Source: Enterococcus canintestini (GTDB lineage: Bacteria > Bacillota > Bacilli > Lactobacillales > Enterococcaceae). Taken from it: 64,000 bases of DNA. Shown piece after piece: positions 48,844 to 57,729 of this stretch (position 1 is the stretch's first letter; each line of letters opens with the position of its first letter). The translations under genes and the position numbers were made by a program. The notes under the pieces are model-generated. The model did not search any database and was not told the origin of the DNA. It worked only from the letters and a program-made list of their open reading frames with translations. Location of the stretch: assembly GCF_001885735.1 (NCBI RefSeq), contig NZ_JXKG01000002.1:236232-300231 (forward strand). Reading direction: 5' to 3'.

Positions 48844-51102
48844 ATGCTAACGCCATTTGAAATCACAAACACACGCGTCTTTAGCCGTCTAGAAAAACAA
48901 ATGATTTGGCAAAAGCCACAAAGTCACCAAACAAGTGAAGTCGAAATACGCGTCGCTTCTGAAATTAAAAATAATTGGGATGATTCTGAAATGAAAATCA
49001 TGAATGTCCTATTGGAAGGAGACGCCGGCTCAGGGAAAACACAGCTAGCAAAAGCTTTATCTTATGACTTACAACTGCCCTATACTAAAGTAACTTGTTT
49101 TGCCGATATGGATAAATCAGATGTTTTTGGTGCATTACTGCCGGTAGTAACAACAGATGATGAAAGTGATGGCGAATTATTAGAAGCAATTTATCAAACA
49201 GACAGTCTGGATGCTGTCTTAAAATTAATTGCCCAACATTATAGTATTACAATTGAGCAAGCAAAAACTCGGTTAAAAGAGCTAATTGAACGCATTGATC
49301 GTAACGAACAAGAAGTGGTGCATTATAAATTTTATCCTTCTGAAATTGTGCGGGCAATCGAAAAAGGCTATTTATTAGAGATTCAAGAACCCACAGTAAT
49401 TCGCGATGCATCTGTTTTGGTCGCTTTAAATTCAGCTTTAGAACCAAACGGGATGTTAAATTTACCAACAGGAGTTATAAAAAGACACCCTGATTGTGTT
49501 ATTGTCATTACTACCAATCGCAACTATCAAGGAAACCGTCCCTTAAATGAATCCTTAAGAGACCGGATGCAACACGCAGAACGGATGGACTTACCTGCTC
49601 TTGAAGTAATGGTAGAACGAGCAGTAGCTAAAACTGGCGTGACTAATTTAGCCGTCGCTACCAAAATGGCTGAAGTGATTCGCTTATTAGATGAAACAGC
49701 AAAAGCTAATGCCATTAAAGGTGTGGCAGGTATGCGATCTTATTTTTACTGGGTCAATACCTTTAAGCAAGGGCAAGATATTTTTGAAAGTCTTTATCCT
49801 AAAGTCATTTATAAATTAACCACTGAACCAAGTGAAATAACCTTATTAAAAGAGGCTCTGGATGATAGTAAATTGCTAATTTTGTTACGTGAAGCGCTTA
49901 ATCCTAATCCTACAGAAGCATTAAAAGATATTAAAGGACGCAAAATTTCTGCTGCTGAGGCTGATTTGCGTAATATAACTGAAGAAGCTGAAAGTGAAGC
50001 TGTTTTAGCTAGTCTTGCTACTGAAGATAAAGACGGTTCTTTAGATACTAGCGATTCTACCAGTGACAGACAATCTCCCAAAGAGCAATCAATAAATTCT
50101 AGCAATGAAAAACAAGCGGAAATGGCAGGAGAAAAAGCTGCTCATGATGGTGCAAGCCACGTAGGAAAAGAAAGTGATGAAGGGATTTCAAGCGAGCAAA
50201 ATGTTGACATTAAAGCTTATGAAAAAAAAGAAAAAGAGTTGCGGAAAGAATTAAATAAAACTGCTCGCGCGACAATGAAAGGAACAATTCATGAAAAAGA
50301 AGGCTTAATTTTACAACGGCCAACTTTTACCAAACAAGATATGAAAGAAGCTGCTGTTTTAAATCAGAGCATCACGCCTGTAGTCGATCGTTTAGTCAAA
50401 AAGATTGCTGATATTTTAGAAAATGAACAAAGTGAGATTTATGGAAAAGGAAAGTATAGTGGCACTCGTTTTGATGCCAGTCGCGTTGCATATGGCGATT
50501 ATCGGACATTTGATAAAAAGACACCTCCTCATGAAAAGCCTTCTCTGGCTTTAGCAGTACGCATTGACGAATCTGGCTCCATGTTAAAAGATAACCGGAT
50601 TGACAGTGCCCGCCTAGCAGCGTTAGCAGTCGCAAGTTTTGCCAAGAAAATGTCAATTCCTTTAATGATTTACGGCGATACAGCCGATTTGTCTTCTCGT
50701 GAAAAGACGTCCATTTATTCATATAAAGAATTTGAAGATGATTTTCGTTACTTAGAGGCAAAACTGGTGACCATGAAACCACGTCAAAATAACCGTGATG
50801 GCGTGCCGTTACGTCTTTTAAGCCAAAAATTAGCTGCAGAAAATGCTACGACTAAATTATTAATCAATATCTCTGATGGTCAGCCCAAGGCACTACCAGA
50901 CTATACAGGAGATAAAGCTAAAAACGATATTCAAACTGTCATGAACGAATTTGAACGCCAAGGCGTTATTTATCTAGCAGCTGCTATCGGAGACGATAAA
51001 GAAGCGATTAAAAATATTTTTGGTAGCCAACGTTTCATAGATATTGGTGATCTTACAACATTTCCAGAAGATTTAATTCAATTGATTTCCCGTTACTTAT
51101 AA
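48844..51102 (+). CDS. MoxR-type AAA+ ATPase fused to a VWA domain
   Basis: A 752-residue single-chain version of the AAA+/VWA chelatase-like machines normally made of two proteins (CobS/CobT, MoxR/VWA, GvpN/GvpO-like). The N-terminal AAA+ module has Walker A EGDAGSGKT near residue 58 and an Arg-finger-like segment LNESLRDRMQHAERM near 235. An acidic, low-complexity linker (about 375-455) follows. The C-terminal VWA domain begins LALAVRIDESGSM near 570 with a complete MIDAS DxSxS and a later ISDGQP near 677. The function is probably remodelling or metallation of a target protein. The target is unknown, with the small upstream protein as the first candidate. Confidence 0.88.
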   Translation: MLTPFEITNTRVFSRLEKQMIWQKPQSHQTSEVEIRVASEIKNNWDDSEMKIMNVLLEGDAGSGKTQLAKALSYDLQLPYTKVTCFADMDKSDVFGALLPVVTTDDESDGELLEAIYQTDSLDAVLKLIAQHYSITIEQAKTRLKELIERIDRNEQEVVHYKFYPSEIVRAIEKGYLLEIQEPTVIRDASVLVALNSALEPNGMLNLPTGVIKRHPDCVIVITTNRNYQGNRPLNESLRDRMQHAERMDLPALEVMVERAVAKTGVTNLAVATKMAEVIRLLDETAKANAIKGVAGMRSYFYWVNTFKQGQDIFESLYPKVIYKLTTEPSEITLLKEALDDSKLLILLREALNPNPTEALKDIKGRKISAAEADLRNITEEAESEAVLASLATEDKDGSLDTSDSTSDRQSPKEQSINSSNEKQAEMAGEKAAHDGASHVGKESDEGISSEQNVDIKAYEKKEKELRKELNKTARATMKGTIHEKEGLILQRPTFTKQDMKEAAVLNQSITPVVDRLVKKIADILENEQSEIYGKGKYSGTRFDASRVAYGDYRTFDKKTPPHEKPSLALAVRIDESGSMLKDNRIDSARLAALAVASFAKKMSIPLMIYGDTADLSSREKTSIYSYKEFEDDFRYLEAKLVTMKPRQNNRDGVPLRLLSQKLAAENATTKLLINISDGQPKALPDYTGDKAKNDIQTVMNEFERQGVIYLAAAIGDDKEAIKNIFGSQRFIDIGDLTTFPEDLIQLISRYL

Positions 51103-51153
51103 TTCTTATAAAATTTCTTTTTTGTAATTTATAGGCGAAAAGTATTTTGTTTA

Positions 51154-51204
51154 ATGAGAAAAATGAGAAACTTATTGTTTGAAGGACGGATTTATATCCG
51201 TTAA
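51154..51204 (+). CDS. Candidate 16-residue leader peptide before the ABC exporter
   Basis: An open frame MRKMRNLLFEGRIYIR ends inside a small ACGGAT/ATCCGT hairpin and is followed 10 bases later by a terminator-like hairpin, then the exporter gene. The ribosome binding site is weak and the start could be the second ATG at 51163. Basic leader peptides of this size often control antibiotic-inducible ABC genes through ribosome stalling. That is an analogy here, not a demonstration. Confidence 0.45.
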   Translation: MRKMRNLLFEGRIYIR

Positions 51205-51213
51205 AGTAAAGAA

Positions 51214-51252
51214 AGACGCACTGACCGCTGCTTGCGGTTGGTGTCTATTTTT
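51214..51252 (+). terminator. Terminator-like hairpin in the exporter leader
   Basis: AGACGCACTGACCGC (51214-51228) pairs imperfectly with GCGGTTGGTGTCT (51234-51246), followed by ATTTTTAA. It lies only 25 bases before the exporter start codon, so it must act as an attenuator if functional. Confidence 0.65.
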
Positions 51253-51277
51253 AAGAATAAAAGAAAGGACGGAGGAT

Positions 51278-53020
51278 ATGATCAAAAAACTATTGGCTAA
51301 TGTAGGTCAGTACAAAAAAGACAGTTTACTCACACCAGTTTTTGTCGCCGGTGAAGTTGCCCTTGACGTTATTATGCCGCTGATTATGGCGATGATGATT
51401 GACCAAGGTGTTGAAAAAAGTAATACGAGTGTCATTTTGAAATTAGGAGCGCTCCTTTTTTTGTGCGCGCTAATTGCTTTAATTTTTGGTGCATTAGGAG
51501 GGAGGACTGCGGCAATTGCATCGGCTGGTTTTGCTCGTAATTTACGCCATAATTTATTTAGCCGAATTCAAGATTTTTCATTTTCAAATATTGACCGCTT
51601 TTCTACTTCAAGTTTAATTACCCGTTTGACCACCGACGTAACCAATGTTCAAAATGCGTATCAAATGATTATTCGTATCCTGGTCAGAAGCCCTTTAATT
51701 TTAATTTTTTCACTAATCATGGTTAGCCTCATCAATCCACAACTGATGTTAATCTATTTAGTGGTTTTACCCTTTTTAGCAATTGGCTTGGCAATTGTCA
51801 TTCACTTTGCTCACCCTTTATTTATGAAAGTCTTTCGTATTTATGACAAGCTAAATAACGTGGTACAAGAAAACTTGCAAGGAATTCGTGTTGTTAAATC
51901 ATATGTGCGGGAAGAACAGCAAGAAAAGGTATTTGATGAAGTATCGACAGATGTTTATAAAAACTTCACGAAAGCACAACGAATCGTCGCTTTTAATAAT
52001 CCCTTATTACAAATTTCTGTTTATACGTGTATGCTTTTACTTTCATGGTTTGGCGCACAACTAATCGTGGATAAAAGCAGCCTCACAACCGGCGAACTAG
52101 TTAGTATGTTCAATTATACGATGCAAATTTTAATGAGTTTGATGATGATGTCAATGGCTTTTGTTCAAATTTTAATTGCCCGTTCTTCGGCTGAACGAAT
52201 TACAGAAGTTTTATCAGAAGAAAGTGATTTAAAAAATGACGCTAAACCTTTATATGAAGTGACTGATGGGTCGATTGCTTTTGAGGATGTCTGTTTTAGT
52301 TATGCTGACGATATGGAAAAATTAGCCTTAGAACATATCAATCTTTCCATTAAATCCGGTGAAGTTATCGGACTGATCGGTGGTACGGGTAGTTCAAAAT
52401 CAACCCTCGTGCAATTGATTCCCCGCCTTTATGATGTGACAGACGGTACAGTTAAGGTTGGTGGCGTTGATGTTAGAAAATACGATCTGGCAACGTTACG
52501 TGACCAAGTAAGTATGGTTTTACAAAATAATGTTTTGTTTACTGGAACTATTAAAGATAATTTGCGTTGGGGGAATGAAACTGCAACTGACGAGCAACTA
52601 ATCGAAGCTTGTAAAATAGCCCAAGCTGATGGTTTTATTAATGAATTTCCAGATAAATACGATACTTTAATCTCACAAGGTGGTAATAACGTCTCTGGTG
52701 GACAAAAACAACGTTTAACGATTGCGCGTGCCTTGCTTAAAAAACCTAAAATTTTAATTTTAGACGATTCTACTAGTGCAGTCGATACTAAAACAGATCG
52801 GGCTATTCGTGAAGGCTTAGCCAAAGCGATTCCGGGGATGACAACACTAATTATCTCCCAAAGAATCAGCTCCATTCAAGATGCAGACCGCATTGTCGTT
52901 TTAGATGATGGCAAAGTAAATGGTGTTGGTACTCATGCAGAATTACTAGCGAATAATCAAATTTACCAAGAAGTTTATCAATCGCAACAGAAAGGATTTG
53001 GTGAAAGTGGAAATGAGTAA
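51278..53020 (+). CDS. Heterodimeric ABC exporter, subunit A (degenerate ATPase site)
   Basis: A half-transporter of 580 residues: six membrane helices (about 15-300) and a nucleotide-binding domain. Walker A is GGTGSSKST near residue 367, with Ser replacing the usual Gly. The signature is VSGGQKQR, and Walker B is LILDDSTSAVD near 494. The catalytic Glu is replaced by Asp, the mark of the non-catalytic half of LmrCD/EfrAB/TM287-288-type exporters. The ATG follows GGAGG (51271-51275). An earlier in-frame start would run through the leader hairpins. It overlaps the partner gene by 8 bases. Drugs or lipids are likely substrates. Confidence 0.9.
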   Translation: MIKKLLANVGQYKKDSLLTPVFVAGEVALDVIMPLIMAMMIDQGVEKSNTSVILKLGALLFLCALIALIFGALGGRTAAIASAGFARNLRHNLFSRIQDFSFSNIDRFSTSSLITRLTTDVTNVQNAYQMIIRILVRSPLILIFSLIMVSLINPQLMLIYLVVLPFLAIGLAIVIHFAHPLFMKVFRIYDKLNNVVQENLQGIRVVKSYVREEQQEKVFDEVSTDVYKNFTKAQRIVAFNNPLLQISVYTCMLLLSWFGAQLIVDKSSLTTGELVSMFNYTMQILMSLMMMSMAFVQILIARSSAERITEVLSEESDLKNDAKPLYEVTDGSIAFEDVCFSYADDMEKLALEHINLSIKSGEVIGLIGGTGSSKSTLVQLIPRLYDVTDGTVKVGGVDVRKYDLATLRDQVSMVLQNNVLFTGTIKDNLRWGNETATDEQLIEACKIAQADGFINEFPDKYDTLISQGGNNVSGGQKQRLTIARALLKKPKILILDDSTSAVDTKTDRAIREGLAKAIPGMTTLIISQRISSIQDADRIVVLDDGKVNGVGTHAELLANNQIYQEVYQSQQKGFGESGNE

Positions 53021-54887
53021 ACCGATAGTCAAGCGTTCAACTGGATCTAATCTGAAACGATTGTTGACTTTAATGTTTAAAGAATACAAACTCCAGTTGG
53101 TTTTAGTTCTAATTATGATTTTATTAAGTGCCTATGCCAATGTTAAAGGTTCACTATTCTTACAAGTAGTTATTGATCAATATATCACACCGCTTGTTGG
53201 ACAAGCGCATCCAAATTTCAGCGGGTTATTGCAAGCAATTTTACAAATGGCGCTTATTTACTTAGTTGGAGTCATTGCTTCTTTAACATATAACTTCATG
53301 ATGGTTAAAATAAGTGAAGGCACCCAAAAGAAAATACGGGATCAAATGTTTACCCATTTAGAAAGTTTACCGATTCGGTATTTCGATGCGAATTCTGATG
53401 GCGATATCATGAGTCACTTTACCAATGATACCGATACATTGCGACAAATGATTTCACAAAGTATCCCCAATTTGATGATGGCCATGGTGACATTTGTTTC
53501 TGTTTTCATTGCCATGTTCACGATCAGTTTACCCTTAACCGGCTTTGTCTTAATATCTGTTTTTTTAATGATGAATGTGATTCGTTTTATCTCCAAAAAA
53601 AGTGGTCGCTTCTTTGGTGCCCAACAAAAAGATTTAGGCCAAGTGAATGGTTATATTGAAGAAATGATGCACGGCCAAAAAGTGGTGAAAATCTTCAACC
53701 ATGAAAAAAAAGTGATGGAAGAGTTTGATACTTTAAATGACCAACTACAAGAAAGTGCAACTAAAGCGAATATCAATGCAAATACGCTAATGCCAATTAT
53801 GATGAATCTTTTAAATGTGCAGTATGTTTTAGTCGCAATTATTGGTGGGCTTTTTGCGATTAATGGTATTTCTGGTCTGACCGTTGGTATGATTGCTTCG
53901 TTTTTACAGTTGAGCCGCTCGTTAAATGGGCCGATTAGCCAAATATCACAACAAATTAACTTTGTTATTATGGCATTAGCTGGAGCTGGTCGTATTTTCA
54001 ACTTACTTGATGAAAAGCCCGAACAAGATGATGGCTATGTAACGTTAGTTAATGCTAAAAAAGTTGACGGTCAATTAGTAGAAACAAAAGAACGGACTGG
54101 GTTATGGGCATGGAAACATCCTCATGAAGACGGCAGCATCACTTACACAGAACTAACGGGTGACGTTGTCTTTGAAGATGTTGATTTTGGCTATGTTGAC
54201 AATAACATCGTCTTACATGATATTAATCTTTATGCGAAACCTGGTGAAAAAGTAGCCTTTGTTGGCGCTACAGGTGCAGGTAAAACGACCATTACCAATC
54301 TGATTAATCGATTTTATGATATTCAAGATGGTAAGATTCGTTATGACGGAATTAATATTAAAAAAATCAAAAAAGATTCTTTACGCCGTTCACTAGGGAT
54401 TGTTTTACAAGACACGCATTTATTTACTGGTACAATTCGCGAAAATATTCGTTTTGGTAAATTAGATGCAAGTGATGAAGATGTATTGGCTGCTGCAAAA
54501 TTAGCCAATGCTGATGGCTTTATTAATCATCTACCGGATAAATATGATACTGTGATTACCGGCGATGGCGAAGGTCTCTCCCAAGGCCAACGGCAATTAC
54601 TAGCGATTGCTAGAGCAGCGATTGCTGATCCACCGGTGATGATTTTAGATGAAGCAACTTCAAGTATCGATACCCGTACAGAAGGAATTGTCCAGTCAGG
54701 TATGGATCGTTTAATGCATGGTCGGACAGTTTTTGTCATTGCCCACCGTCTGTCGACTATTCAAAATGCGGATGTGATTATGGTTTTGGATCACGGACGG
54801 ATTATTGAGCGCGGCAGTCACGAGGCATTATTAGCGCAAAAAGGTATGTATTATCAACTTTATACCGGAAAAGTTGAATTAGATTAA
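53013..54887 (+). CDS. Heterodimeric ABC exporter, subunit B (catalytic ATPase site)
   Basis: Partner half-transporter of 624 residues with six membrane helices (about 30-325). An inserted loop before the nucleotide-binding domain (about residues 345-385) is typical of this subunit. Walker A is GATGAGKTT near 417 and Walker B VMILDEATSSID near 542 with the catalytic Glu. The signature is the non-canonical LSQGQRQ, and the switch His is in IAHRLSTI. Subunits A and B thus complement each other, giving one good and one poor ATP site. A terminator follows. Confidence 0.92.
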   Translation: MSKPIVKRSTGSNLKRLLTLMFKEYKLQLVLVLIMILLSAYANVKGSLFLQVVIDQYITPLVGQAHPNFSGLLQAILQMALIYLVGVIASLTYNFMMVKISEGTQKKIRDQMFTHLESLPIRYFDANSDGDIMSHFTNDTDTLRQMISQSIPNLMMAMVTFVSVFIAMFTISLPLTGFVLISVFLMMNVIRFISKKSGRFFGAQQKDLGQVNGYIEEMMHGQKVVKIFNHEKKVMEEFDTLNDQLQESATKANINANTLMPIMMNLLNVQYVLVAIIGGLFAINGISGLTVGMIASFLQLSRSLNGPISQISQQINFVIMALAGAGRIFNLLDEKPEQDDGYVTLVNAKKVDGQLVETKERTGLWAWKHPHEDGSITYTELTGDVVFEDVDFGYVDNNIVLHDINLYAKPGEKVAFVGATGAGKTTITNLINRFYDIQDGKIRYDGINIKKIKKDSLRRSLGIVLQDTHLFTGTIRENIRFGKLDASDEDVLAAAKLANADGFINHLPDKYDTVITGDGEGLSQGQRQLLAIARAAIADPPVMILDEATSSIDTRTEGIVQSGMDRLMHGRTVFVIAHRLSTIQNADVIMVLDHGRIIERGSHEALLAQKGMYYQLYTGKVELD

Positions 54888-54898
54888 TAACTATAAAA

Positions 54899-54945
54899 AA
54901 TGCAGAACGCATTCGCCTTTTAAGCGATTGGTTCTGCATTTTTTA
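54899..54945. terminator. Bidirectional terminator between exporter and UPF0340 genes
   Basis: AATGCAGAAC (54899-54908) and GTTCTGCATT (54931-54940), with an inner CGC...GCG stem and A/T flanks on either side, between convergent genes. Confidence 0.88.
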
Positions 54946-54974
54946 AGTTGAAAATCTTTTTCTAGCGAAGAATT

Positions 54975-55526
54975 TTATTCATAAACAGCCCGTGGGCCAC
55001 CGATATATTTTGGTCTTGAACGTAAAGCGGTCACGTGCGCACTACCTAAAGTATTAGCGACAGGTCGCACAGGCACTTGGACATGTTTCACATGCATGCC
55101 AATAGAAGTATCACCAATATCGATTCCTGCTTGGGCGACGATATGTTCCACTTCAACCGGATGTTCAAATTGTTCAAAAGCTGCAACAGAACAAGCTCCT
55201 CCTGCATGTAGTGCCGGTTTAACCGCAACGATTTCAAATCCATTTTTCTTTGCAACGTCACGTTCTACTACTAATGCACGATTTAAGTGTTCACAGCCTT
55301 GAACGGCTAAATGAATGTGTAAAGGATCTAAAATATTTTTTAATGTTTCGACCACCCATTGGCCGACTGTGGCGCTAGAATTTTTTCCAATAACACCACC
55401 TATGATTTCACTTGTAGAACAGCCTAAGACAAAAATATCATCTTCTTGTAAATCTGCTACTGCAAGGACACTTTCCACCATCGCTGTTAATTGTTCTTTT
55501 AATTCAGTTTCACTAATTTGGCTCAT
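54975..55526 (-). CDS. UPF0340 / TIGR01440 family protein (YwlG-like)
   Basis: A 183-residue conserved protein of unknown function found across Firmicutes. Recognisable features are [16 protein letters not shown] near residue 35, [13 protein letters not shown] near 77 and [12 protein letters not shown] near 107. The C-terminus is [20 protein letters not shown]. The start at 55526 follows GAGGTG on the minus strand. The conserved Cys, Asn and His residues suggest an enzyme, but I know of no established reaction. Confidence 0.88.
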   Translation of the reverse strand: MSQISETELKEQLTAMVESVLAVADLQEDDIFVLGCSTSEIIGGVIGKNSSATVGQWVVETLKNILDPLHIHLAVQGCEHLNRALVVERDVAKKNGFEIVAVKPALHAGGACSVAAFEQFEHPVEVEHIVAQAGIDIGDTSIGMHVKHVQVPVRPVANTLGSAHVTALRSRPKYIGGPRAVYE

Positions 55527-55635
55527 TTTTTTCACCTCTGCTTTTATTATCACTAAAATTTACAACATTGCAAGTAACTCTTATTAGTATCAGTAAAAAC
55601 AGCCTCCATGGTAAAATGAAACTAAGGAGGGGATC

Positions 55636-55863
55636 ATGATGGAAGAAACAGTTTTTTTCAATCTAGGAAATGCCATTGCTTCTAACTTTGATACCAAAGA
55701 ATTAGCACGTACCGCGCAAATTGAACAATCAAAGGATTTAAAACGACGGGGGCTAGTGATTGCAACTGATCTTGATTCAGGCGAACATTTTCTTTTTTAT
55801 GCAGACGATGCAAAAAAAGCCTCCGCAGATACGAAGAAATTTAAACTTCACGATACTTTATAA
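55636..55863 (+). CDS. Small hypothetical protein, 75 residues
   Basis: AAGGAGG (55624-55630) precedes two adjacent ATGs (55636 and 55639), so translation is likely. The sequence is soluble and charged, with a central strand pair (GLVIATDLDSGEHFLFYADD) and a Lys-rich end. I do not recognise the family. It is divergent from the UPF0340 gene and upstream of an ABC-F gene. Confidence 0.68.
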   Translation: MMEETVFFNLGNAIASNFDTKELARTAQIEQSKDLKRRGLVIATDLDSGEHFLFYADDAKKASADTKKFKLHDTL

Positions 55864-55881
55864 GTTATCTAGAGGCAGTCT

Positions 55882-55910
55882 TTGACAAGTAAGAAGCTTC
55901 ATGATAGGCT
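55882..55910 (+). promoter_or_regulatory. Candidate promoter upstream of the ABC-F gene
   Basis: TTGACA (55882-55887), a 17-base spacer and TAGGCT (55905-55910), a 3/6 match. If real it yields a short leader containing the hairpin at 55937-55971. Confidence 0.45.
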
Positions 55911-55936
55911 GTAACCTATACCATCTGGATATAAAC

Positions 55937-55971
55937 AAAAAGCGGCGGATGATTTTTGTCTGGCGCTTTTT
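55937..55971 (+). terminator. Terminator or attenuator before the ABC-F gene
   Basis: AAAAAGCG (55937-55944) pairs with CGCTTTTT (55964-55971) with a weaker inner stem. It may end the small upstream gene or attenuate the ABC-F transcript, whose start codon is 24 bases further. Confidence 0.7.
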
Positions 55972-55995
55972 ACTATGAGAAATGAGGATTTAACC

Positions 55996-57519
55996 ATGTT
56001 ACGCTTAGAAAATATTACCCAACAGTTCGGCGATAAAGTTTTATATGAAGATGTTTCAGTTCAAGTAAATCGCGGTGAACACGTTGGTTTAATCGGTCGC
56101 AATGGGGCTGGAAAAAGTACATTAATCAAAATTATTACTGGTGAAATATTGCCAAATGACGGGCAAGTTATCTTTCCGAAAAATTTACGTTTGGGCTATT
56201 TGGACCAATATGTTGGCGTAGATGAACACTTAACAATTCGAAAATTTATGCAAACTGCTTTTAAAGAAGATTTTGCTAAAGAAACAAAAATAGCTAAACT
56301 CTATGAAGAATACAGCGAAAGTTTCGATGATCGTTTATTAGAACAAGCTGGGCGCTTGCAAAACGAATTAGATCAAGGCAATTTTTATCAAATGGATACA
56401 TTAATTGATAATTTAGCCACAGGACTTGGAATTAATGTTTTGGGAATGGATAGCCTTTTAAAAAATCTAAGTGGTGGACAGCGCTCCAAAATTATTTTAG
56501 CCAAGATGCTATTAGAAAAACCCGACTTACTAATACTAGATGAACCAACCAATCATTTAGATGACAACCATATTCAGTGGTTGACGCAATTTTTACAAGA
56601 ATTTGATGGAACTTTTGTTGTTGTTTCCCATGATCAAGCTTTTTTAGATGCGATTACCACGCATATCATTGATATCGAGTTTGGTAAATTAACCAAATAC
56701 ACGGGCAACCTAAACCGCGCATTGAAGCTAAAAGATCTACAACAAGAAACCTATATGCGCCAGTATGAAGCCCAACAAGAGCATATCAAAAAAACAGAAG
56801 CCTATATCCGTAAATACAAAGCCGGCTCTCGTTCAACGATGGCGAAAAGTCGTGAAAAACAATTGGCGAAAATCGACCGCCTAACTCCGCCAACAGACGC
56901 GCCAAAACCTCACGTGACCTTTACTTATGCGCCCGTTGTAACGACTTTGGCACTAGAAACAACACAACTTGTGATTGGTTATGACAAACCATTACTTGCA
57001 CCAATTGACTTAACAATTCGTGCTGGTGAAAAAATTGCCTTAAGAGGATTCAACGGTATCGGCAAATCGACCTTAATTAAAACTCTATTGGGCATTATCC
57101 CAGCTGTTGACGGTGAATTTCATTTTCCCCAACATACAAAAGTGAATTATTTTGAACAAGAATTAGCCTGGGAAAATCCACTAGCCACTCCTTTACAGTA
57201 TTTAAGTGATAAATACCCAACCATTAACAACAAAGAACTACGGCGGTATTTATCCCGTTCTGGCTTGACGAGTCAACACGTTCAAGAATCATTGAAATAT
57301 TTGAGTGGGGGAGAACAAACGAAAGTTAAATTAGCTGAAATGATGATACCTAAAAGTAACTTCTTGTTTTTGGATGAACCTACCAATCATATTGATCAAG
57401 CTTCTAAAGAAAATTTGCAAGCAGCGTTAATTGCTTTTCCTGGAACAATTGTCGTTGTTTCTCACGAAGCTGAATTTTATGAAGATTTTGTCGATCGTGT
57501 TGTAGAATTAGACAGTTAA
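55996..57519 (+). CDS. ABC-F family ATPase (ribosome-associated)
   Basis: A soluble 507-residue protein with two ABC domains and no membrane segment. Domain 1 has Walker A GRNGAGKST near residue 35, signature LSGGQRSK near 163 and Walker B LLILDEPTNHLDD near 183. Domain 2 has FNGIGKST near 355, YLSGGEQTK near 440 and FLFLDEPTNHID near 460. The charged linker between them (about 245-310, ending SRSTMAKSREKQLAK) is the part that reaches the ribosome in this family. It could be a housekeeping translation factor (YbiT/YkpA/YdiF type) or an antibiotic-protection protein, and I cannot decide which. An upstream in-frame codon overlaps the hairpin, so the ATG at 55996 is preferred. Confidence 0.9.
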   Translation: MLRLENITQQFGDKVLYEDVSVQVNRGEHVGLIGRNGAGKSTLIKIITGEILPNDGQVIFPKNLRLGYLDQYVGVDEHLTIRKFMQTAFKEDFAKETKIAKLYEEYSESFDDRLLEQAGRLQNELDQGNFYQMDTLIDNLATGLGINVLGMDSLLKNLSGGQRSKIILAKMLLEKPDLLILDEPTNHLDDNHIQWLTQFLQEFDGTFVVVSHDQAFLDAITTHIIDIEFGKLTKYTGNLNRALKLKDLQQETYMRQYEAQQEHIKKTEAYIRKYKAGSRSTMAKSREKQLAKIDRLTPPTDAPKPHVTFTYAPVVTTLALETTQLVIGYDKPLLAPIDLTIRAGEKIALRGFNGIGKSTLIKTLLGIIPAVDGEFHFPQHTKVNYFEQELAWENPLATPLQYLSDKYPTINNKELRRYLSRSGLTSQHVQESLKYLSGGEQTKVKLAEMMIPKSNFLFLDEPTNHIDQASKENLQAALIAFPGTIVVVSHEAEFYEDFVDRVVELDS

Positions 57520-57560
57520 AAAATAAACCAGCTGAATTATTCAGTCTGGTTTATTTTTTT
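57519..57560 (+). terminator. Terminator after the ABC-F gene
   Basis: AAATAAACCAG (57521-57531) pairs with CTGGTTTATTT (57546-57556), with an inner CTGAA/TTCAG stem, followed by T. Confidence 0.9.
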
Positions 57561-57729
57561 GCTAATGAACGAAGACGTCATTTCACTTTTCTTTTATAAG
57601 ACTTTAAGAAATAAGATGGTTGTATTTATTGAACTAGGGTTAAAGAGGCTCTAGCTTTTCTTCAATAATGATTTGAACTATGCTACATTTAAAATAAATA
57701 ATTAAAAGTTACTTATAAGGAGAATGAAT

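Noticed and set aside
51179..51277. 33-codon extension of exporter subunit A
   Set aside because: It starts with TTG without a ribosome binding site and runs through the leader hairpins. The ATG at 51278 has GGAGG.
52429..52875. 148-codon minus-strand frame inside the ABC exporter gene
   Set aside because: A shadow of the conserved nucleotide-binding domain, with low-complexity composition and no ribosome binding site.
55901..55978. 25-codon frame across the hairpin before the ABC-F gene, considered as a leader peptide
   Set aside because: Its start lies upstream of the expected transcription start of the candidate promoter and it has no convincing ribosome binding site.
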